DNA of 64,000 bases, from positions 962,501 through 1,026,500 of the forward strand of contig JAVHJL010000002.1 in NCBI GenBank assembly GCA_036971715.1, in the 5' to 3' direction. This document shows positions 57,419 to 64,000 of this stretch, piece by piece. This DNA comes from Arthrobotrys musiformis. Lineage: Eukaryota > Ascomycota > Orbiliomycetes > Orbiliales > Orbiliaceae. A model generated the notes under the pieces. That model saw only the letters and a list, made by a program, of their open reading frames with translations, was not told the origin of the DNA and searched no databases. Both the position numbers and the translations under genes were made by a program. Within the stretch, counting starts at the first letter, position 1. Every line of letters begins with the position of its first letter.

Positions 57419-58579
57419 TCACCTCCTGCTGCCGCTAGCAGGTCCACCATAGGAGTGACCGCTCTTCCGCCTGCTGCTCCTTCGGTTCTGGTCGGCGGTC
57501 ATATTAGGATCTTCAGGGAATGGGCTGTCGAGCATATCCTCGAAGTAGGTACTTGGCGTTCTACCGCCGGCAGGTACACCCAAAGTCGAGCTGATACTTG
57601 GGGCCTGAGCATGTCCATGACCGGGCGAGGGTCTTCGAGCGGTAGGGGTCAACAACGGAGACGCAGGTGGTGTTCCGACCACATGCGAATCACGAGTTGC
57701 AGGGCGAGGACGAGGCAGAGGCAGAGAATCACGGGATTGGTTGAATGGGAGATTTGTGGAAGCAGCTGGGGCGTAGTATCCGGCTGGGAGGTACTGAGAT
57801 TGTCTTTGATGGGTATTCCCGTTGTTGGCGGTGGGGGAGAAGAACAAGGAAGTGTTTGGAGTTGTTCCGAGACCTGTAGTACGCGATCCTGTACCCAGAT
57901 GGTCGAGAGACAGGGAAGATCCAGCACCGGCGCTGTAGAACGACTTCTTGGCGGTAGAGGGAGGGTTGTAACGACCCAGCAACCCGGCTTTGGAGTCCGT
58001 AGTGACCGAATTCGCTTTCCTAATAGAACGACGAAGCTGCCAAGCTACAACCATCCTCCAGGCGAAAGCAATGAGACCGATGAGGCCAAGAGCAGAACCA
58101 ACAGCGATGAAAACGGTACCCTCGGGAAGGTCGGACCTTTGCATGAAAGGAGCATTCTTCGTGTTCGGGACAGCCGGTGCAGGGTAATCCGGAATCGTGT
58201 ATCTGCTGTTGTCTGGAGGGGTATATTTAGGCGGTGGCGGATCGTCATCGGAGCTACTTGACGGCTGGCTGGTAGCAACAACGGTTACAGCAGTCTTGGT
58301 CGCAGTGTCCAGGGAAGGAGCATCTTCGGTCTGCTCCGGGGTAGAGGTAGTCTTCGCTGGAGTCTGGGACGATTTGTTATCATTTTTGGCAGTGGTCTCG
58401 GCCTTCGTGTTCGTGTCCTTTGTAGGCGTAGAGGCCGGTGCCTCTTCGTTACTCGTCGATGCAGGCTTGTTGGTTACAGCGGTGCTCTGGGCATTATTAT
58501 TGTTGTTACCCTGTGCCACGACATTCCCAGAAAAGCTGGCAAGGAGGACGAATATGGAAAGTGCAGCTGACGGTCGCAT
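57419..58579 (-). CDS. CSI2: Csi2-like single-pass membrane protein
   Basis: Single exon, 386 aa. A signal peptide (1-22) is followed by a Ser/Thr/Asn/Pro-rich, probably O-glycosylated ectodomain to ~140. The signature is DLPEGTVFIAVGSALGLIGLIAFAWRMVVAW with LRRSIRKA after it: one transmembrane helix and a basic stop-transfer. The cytosolic tail is Ser/Pro/Tyr-rich with GLLGRYNPPS, a YFEDMLDSP motif and a basic end. This layout fits fungal Csi2 proteins, linked in yeast to chitin synthase 3 function and septum chitin. The assignment rests on the TM-flanking motif. Confidence 0.75.
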   Translation of the reverse strand: MRPSAALSIFVLLASFSGNVVAQGNNNNNAQSTAVTNKPASTSNEEAPASTPTKDTNTKAETTAKNDNKSSQTPAKTTSTPEQTEDAPSLDTATKTAVTVVATSQPSSSSDDDPPPPKYTPPDNSRYTIPDYPAPAVPNTKNAPFMQRSDLPEGTVFIAVGSALGLIGLIAFAWRMVVAWQLRRSIRKANSVTTDSKAGLLGRYNPPSTAKKSFYSAGAGSSLSLDHLGTGSRTTGLGTTPNTSLFFSPTANNGNTHQRQSQYLPAGYYAPAASTNLPFNQSRDSLPLPRPRPATRDSHVVGTPPASPLLTPTARRPSPGHGHAQAPSISSTLGVPAGGRTPSTYFEDMLDSPFPEDPNMTADQNRRSSRRKSGHSYGGPASGSRR

Positions 58580-61170
58580 GATTGATGTCTCTGAAATGAA
58601 GAGAGAAAGAGAGAGAGAGAGAGGAAGAAATGTAATTGGCAGGTAGGAGTAGTAGTAGTTTTTGTTTGTCGGATCCGAAGCCTGCGCGGGGAGAACGATG
58701 AAGATGTTTTATGAGAATAATAATAAGCTCGTTCGTCGCAGTCGCAAAATACGATATAAAATTGATATAATATTAATCGGCCGGGCAGTCAGTCCAAGAG
58801 AGATGAACAGCTTCGAATCAAGGAGGCTTCCAAAGGGAGATTTGTCGAATCAAAAAACAAAAAAAATTATATTAAAATCGAAGCTGAAGCCGAATTAAAG
58901 GTCGGACAGGTGAACAAAAAGAGCCCGAATCGAATCGAATAGGTTGAGAAAGAAATAGAATAAATTTCTGTACCACGTAGCACGGACCGGAGAAAAAAAA
59001 ATAACTGTCAGTCAGCCTTCTTTTGGATTTCGCGATCGGAAGCTGTCAAAGAAAAATTTGAAGCCTCGTTTGTTTTTTTCTTGGTGTTCTTGTCTATCGC
59101 CTTTCGCCTTTCTCTATTCTCCCTGTGTTCCCTGCCATTCGCTATTTTTCTTCTTCTTCTATTGTCGGGATTGGTGAATTAAAGAGGGAAAGGGTTCGGA
59201 GGCGGGAGAGGTCGGGACGATGGTTGAATTGATGGTTGGTTTCTATTTGGGTGGATGGCATTCCATTCCGATGGACCGGCTGGTTGGCGGGCGGCGGGCT
59301 GAAAAGAGTCGAAGGAATACGAGAAGAACAGCTTTAAAGGGGCGGCGAAAGAGAGAGAAATATGCTCGAGCGGACGGACAGTCGAAGAGCGAAGAGAGGA
59401 ACACAGAGAGGAAGAGAGGAAGAGAGAGAGAGACAAACAAGGCCCCCCAAACGCTGGGTAATATGGGATATGGGATATGCACCTACCAAAAATGCAACTG
59501 ACGAACGAAGAACCCCTTTCGTTTCGTTCCGAACGACTTCTCAAATCAAATGAGCGTGGTGGTGATGATATTCTGACAAGATGATGGCGATGGTTGGTTT
59601 AAAACGAGAGAAGAAGAAGATAGAAACGAGCGACAGAGAAGGAAGAGTGGAAGAAGGAGAGAAGGAGACAGGAAGAAAAGGGAGACGAACAGACGAACAG
59701 ACGAAGCAGAAACAAACGAAGGTCTCAGCTTATAATCTTAGCAGGCCTCCTGACGTTACCTCATCCACACTTCGATTCCACTATCTCGTATACACTAACT
59801 GAGCAATTACTATACTACCTCATAACCAGTCCAGCAGGAATAGATATTAACATGAATCAAAAACGAACGTCAGAGAGATAGAATATGGTATCAAAGACAA
59901 GAAAAAAAAGAGGGGACGATTGCGTCGATGCAGGGCGAAATGACAGGTCTCTCCGCCGCTCTCGCCTTTGCCCCTAATTCCAATTGATACTAATGCAAAT
60001 GCTACTCCGTAATAATGCCTAATACCCAAAGCCTCATAGCTAATGCTATTAAATGCGCCCGCCAGAAAAGAAAAAAGGAAAGGAAAAGGAAAGAGGAAAA
60101 AAAGGGTGCGCTTCCTTGTCCATCGCCCTAATCCCGATCCAGCATAGCGTCCAAGTGCGGACGTAACTTGGCTTCTCCTCATCAAAAAAGACAAAGACCG
60201 GTTTTCTATTTAAGGAAACCACTGATGTCCCAGCTAGCTCGTTGACCTACTGCATGTTTTTCATTCTTTTTTTTCACCGAGGTATGTACAGGTATAGGGT
60301 ATCCTGCGTATTGCTCAGACAGGGTTCGACATGTACTTACATGTACGTCCGTATGCGCCGTCTGATATCTATCGATATCCATATACACCAGTAGCATACC
60401 GTATATTATACCATCAGGTCCGAATTGCCGGAGGATACAGTCGACATCATCGTGAAGTATCCCATGACCAGATTTTGTATGCCATGTTACACCCGAGCGG
60501 CCGGAGTACAATCAGCAGCATCGCATAGCATAGCATATATCCAGGATGCTTTCTCGCCTTGTGCCCTCATAACAAATCGTATATCCTACCAGTCACAGTA
60601 ACACCACATATGTCATGCCATGCACTTCTCCCCAATCACTTCACAAATCACGACACTCTACTCAAATCACATTATAGAAGAAAGAAAAAAAGGTTAATGT
60701 TCATCCCGCTTTTATTAAGAGAAAGAAATAATAAAAACAACAGAAACAGAAAGAAAAATAAAAATTTTGACCAATGCCACCCTCGAATTCGTTCGTCTGT
60801 TCGTTCGTTCGGACAAAAAAAAAGGACATTATTAAAAAGTTAATACCATATTTCAACCTCTCTCTCATGCTAGCTAAACCCCAGGCCAGCTAATGCATTC
60901 GCTCGCGGAAAAAAATATGTTACCTCCTCCCCTCTGTTTTTCTTTTCGAATCTCTTTTGCTTGCATGTGTGAAGATGGCATCTGTCGTGGTTTTTTCTTT
61001 TTCTTCTCTTCTTCTTCTTTTCTGGATGCCCGATAGTCATGATGATAATAATAAGTAATGAAAAAAAAGGTTATTTCCTCAAGCCCTGTATTGCGTGTGT
61101 GGGTGTGCGTGTTGCCGATGCAGGAGTAGAGGCAGGATAACAGCCATTATAGCTCTTGAAGGTATATAAA
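58580..61170. other. long upstream region of the Csi2-like gene
   Basis: 2.6 kb without a recognised gene. A GA-repeat at 58601-58625 lies just upstream of the Csi2-like ATG; purine-rich stretches at 59280-59440 and 59600-59720. Likely a long 5' UTR/promoter, and the 3' flank of the RRM gene. Confidence 0.45.
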
Positions 61171-62195
61171 TTACCTCCAGTTGCCACCGCCGCTGTATCC
61201 ACCACCTTCTCCGCCGCCACCGTATCCACCACCACCGCCGTAGTCTGGATATACATCGTCAGCCTCGCGAAAGTAGAAGCAGAAGAGAAAGGGAAGAAAG
61301 TAAACTTACTGCGGCCACCACCACCACCGCCGTATCCACCACCACCGTTGTATCCACCACCGCCGCCGTAGCCTAAAGATTTACATTGTAAGCTTCATGG
61401 ATGATGATGAGTGAAGAGAAAGTGTGTTATAAACTTACCACCACGGCGTCCACCGCCACCACCGCCGCCGCCGCCACCAGATCGCTCGCTGGCCTTGTCA
61501 ACGCGAATTCTTCGTCCGTCGAATCTACAACTCATTAGTCGCCGTTTTACTCGACATATACATCAGAAGGAAGGGAAATAAACTTACTCAGCATCGTTCA
61601 TGGCCTCTTGAGCAGCAGTAGCTTCCTCATCGGTAGCAAACCTAACGAATCCGAAGCCTCTGGATCGACCAGTCTCTCGATCCTTGACGACAACCTAGCT
61701 CCCAAAAATCCATTAGTTACATAAAATTTTTAAAAAGAAGAATAGAGATTTTTTTGTGAAAGGAAAAAATGGTGAAGGCAAAAAGTGGGGGGTTGTCGCA
61801 AAAAGGGGGGCAACCAAAGCGGGGGTCAAGTGAAGAAAAAGAGGGAAAAAAACTTACAGCATCTTCAACCGCACCAAATTCCTCAAACTTCTGTCGAAGG
61901 CGGAGATCGTCCGTTCCGTAGGAGAGACCACTATATTATATCATCCACGATAACAAAGCGTGTCCAGAGAACACGCGTGTCGAAAGCGTAAAAGTTAGAA
62001 ACTTGTTTCTGTCGTTGTCTTTTCCAAATCCAGCTTAAATCAAGCAGGAAGAGCACGAAAAAAAAAAAAACTCCTACCCCGCCGAGAGATCTAGTCCACA
62101 GACGCTGACCTCGTGGCCTAGTCTCGACAGCCGAGGAAAGAGAGAGAGAGAGAGAAAGAGAGAGAAGAAACATACCCGATGAAAAGCTTCGACAT
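61171..62195 (-). CDS. glycine-rich RNA-binding protein, single RRM
   Basis: Six exons: 62176-62195 (20 nt), 61858-61930, 61588-61694, 61439-61524, 61310-61372, 61171-61244; 140 aa. One RRM: RNP2 reads KLFIGGLSY (residues 3-11), RNP1 reads RGFGFVRF (~44-51), followed by EEATAAQEAMNDAEFDGRRIRVDKA. The C-terminal ~60 residues are GGGGY/GGR repeats. The layout matches plant GRP7-like and CIRP-like proteins, which bind RNA in stress and splicing control. Each Gly-rich exon is separated by a short intron, offering many in-frame splice choices. Confidence 0.93.
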
Positions 62196-62778
62196 GGTCG
62201 CGAGCACAATGAATCGTTCTGAGATACACAAGTAGTTTTTGTATGAAGGGGGATGAGGATGGGAGATGAAAGAGGATGGGAGAAAGAGGTTGATGGCTAG
62301 TTTTCTCTTTTCTGGGGATTTCGATGGTGCAACCAACCAAGTAACTCCGTTGCTGGCGGGGTGTGTGTGCCTCCAAAAAAAAAAAAAAAAAAAAAAAAAA
62401 AATTAGTTTTCTCGCATGTGGGTCGTCGGGACAATAGGAAGAAAAGCCTGCTGCCGTGCCATCGAATTGGTTTAACCCCAAACAGGCTGCACGCCCCAAA
62501 AGCGTCTACGGCAACACAACAACACTGCTTTCGCCTGCAGATGATATCATCCTCCCTCCGCATTCTCCAACATAAAACACCATCGCACCCCTCTTCTACA
62601 CCCCCCTCATAACCCCCCTCCATAACTATCACCATTATCACCACTAGGCTTCCATATTCTATACTAGTTTCCAAAAATTTATATAGGAACACTACCAGTC
62701 AACCAATATACTCCCAACCAGAGTCTTTTATATCAAAGAAGAAAAAAAAAAAAATCTGCAAAGAAATAATATCAAAAA
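62196..62778. promoter_or_regulatory. divergent upstream region RRM/SRPBCC with A-run
   Basis: 583 bp between divergent starts. A 28-nt A-run lies at 62375-62402. Confidence 0.5.
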
Positions 62779-63365
62779 ATGTCGACCATCGTAATCCCAA
62801 CCAGCACTTCGGTCACCGAATCCGCTGTCATCAACGCCCCGCTCTCCGCAGTCTGGCACCTCATCAAGCTCAATTCCTTCCCACAGTGGTGGTCTGCCCT
62901 CCAGAGCAGCGAGACCGTCACCGGTGTCTCTGACGAGACTGATGTATATCTTTCCTAACACCTATACTCATTTTATATGATATTTAATACTAATGGTATC
63001 GTGATATAAAGGTCTACAGATGGACTTTCAAAGACGGCACCGTCGTTGAGATCAAGCAAGAGGCTCACTCCGGTACATAACACATCTCTATCTCTTTACC
63101 AATATGAAATATAACTAATATATATAAATTAGCAATCGACCACTACATCACCTACTCAGCCATAACCTCCACCCCAGCCACAACCTACTCCTCCGTCATC
63201 TCCACCGTCCGTCTCTTCCCCATCACCTCAGGCCCACAAGCCAACTCCACTTTCATCCAATGGAGCGCCAACTTCAGCGGTGATGCCGATGCAGGCGTTA
63301 TCCAAGACGCCAGGTATAAACGTCAAGAAGGATTGGCCGATTTGGCCAAGAAGGTTGGCAAATAA
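62779..63365 (+). CDS. SRPBCC (START-like / polyketide cyclase-type) domain protein
   Basis: Three exons: 62779-62943, 63012-63072, 63133-63365; 152 aa, a lone helix-grip fold. Marks: SAVINAPLSAVWHLIKLNSFPQWWSAL (N-terminal strand and helix), VYRWTFKDGTVVEIKQ, STFIQWSANFSGDADAGVIQDA, and the long C-terminal helix with GLADLAKKV. Members bind hydrophobic ligands or lipids in a cavity; the fungal family's ligand is unknown. All joins keep frame. Divergent from the RRM gene. Confidence 0.88.
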
Positions 63366-63886
63366 ATTCTTTTCGCTTTTTTGTATGAAAAATCATAAAT
63401 AGTTGGTTGGCGGTTGTAGAAAAGTTATTGTTTTTTTTGCGATGGGCGGTGTGAATACTGCATATCATCTTGGAGGAGGAATGTGGATTTTTGAACGGGA
63501 AAGGGAGAGTGTGGTATGGGCCGACAGGGGCGTATCGGTCTTCGTTTCCTTGGATGATATGCATGTGGATTTTTACCATATCATACATAGCATGGAAAGC
63601 GAATAAATGGGAATGTGAACATTCTTCATGACACCTGGGCATAATGCACCGTAAGCCTCAATTCTATAACTATCGATCTATCGTGATATCCAGCCGTGAT
63701 AATACACCATCTCAAAAGACAAAAGGAAAAGGTTGATTCGTTTTACAACTTTGGTAATAATAAAAGGTTCCGCTGTAGTTTACGGTAAGTCTATAAATAC
63801 AATTCCAATAACATCCCAAATCCCTCCCAAAAAGGTCATCCCGATTCAAGAAGTAATTCCGTCAAAATCAGTTTAAAAAAAGAACA
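63366..63886. other. convergent 3' region
   Basis: 3' flanks only; short frames on both strands lack family character. Confidence 0.4.
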
Positions 63887-64000
63887 TCACAACCTCCTTC
63901 TCCCCCAAACCCTCCTCCCCAGATTCCCAAAACAAAGGCAACTGACGTAAAGCACACTAGCAATCCACGTCGTCGCGCCCCAAAACTGCATCTGCAATTC
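63887..64000 (-). CDS. possible C-terminus of a gene running off the window
   Basis: On the minus strand the edge is open and ends at TGA 63887-63889. The last 37 codons read ELQMQFWGATTWIASVLY..., hydrophobic then Arg-rich, like the tail of a membrane protein. Too short to identify. Confidence 0.3.
   Translation of the reverse strand, partial: ELQMQFWGATTWIASVLYVSCLCFGNLGRRVWGRRRL

Noticed and set aside
1..64000. tRNA and rRNA genes
   Set aside because: No stretch with paired acceptor stem and internal A/B boxes was found by eye; a tRNAscan run would be decisive.

Overview
The window is nuclear DNA of a filamentous ascomycete (Pezizomycotina). Genes are split by many short introns of about 50-100 nt with GTANGT donors and YAG acceptors. 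The conserved genes are eukaryotic (RPB11, PAM17, eIF3j, condensin BRN1, PEX10, URA6, MPC1, a CSI2-like gene, MYG1), and a DUF7053 gene typical of Pezizomycotina is present. The class cannot be fixed from sequence alone; an early-diverging lineage is possible but unproven. All exon models were assembled by hand from splice signals, reading-frame continuity and family resemblance.

Layout. 0.3-26 kb is a housekeeping-rich block: MYG1 (-), DUF7053 protein (-), RPB11 (+), PAM17 (-), eIF3j (+), condensin BRN1 (-), a cation/Ca2+ exchanger (+), three F-box-like genes (one -, two +) and PEX10 (+). 27.4-29.7 kb holds a six-exon gene whose product carries an SRA-YDG domain and a long acidic tail. 29.7-34.3 kb is a gene-poor zone with tandem repeats and decayed, partly inverted copies of the SRA exon, one containing a 27-nt C run. 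34.3-38.4 kb has URA6 (-) and MPC1 (+).

40.7-53.0 kb is accessory: a large protein with a divergent Clr5-like N-terminus (+), a tyrosyl-tRNA synthetase-like enzyme (-) whose ATP motifs are intact but whose tyrosine pocket is replaced, a 2OG-Fe(II) oxygenase (+), a haem-oxygenase-like di-iron-type oxidase (+) and a class I glutamine amidotransferase (-). It looks like a small uncharacterised metabolic locus and is my main candidate for something new. 53.3-54.4 kb carries a duplicated block and eight dispersed copies of a roughly 27-bp repeat, next to a gene for a small secreted protein. 57.4-63.4 kb returns to conserved genes: a CSI2-like membrane protein (-), a glycine-rich RRM protein (-) and an SRPBCC/START-like protein (+). 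An open frame runs off the right edge on the minus strand.

Working together: the housekeeping genes show no operon-like logic beyond divergent promoters (PAM17/eIF3j, BRN1/exchanger, RRM/SRPBCC). In the accessory block the synthetase-like gene and the 2OG oxygenase are divergent across 1.2 kb, and the oxidase follows on the oxygenase strand. This suggests, but does not prove, a pathway built on an activated amino acid followed by oxidation.
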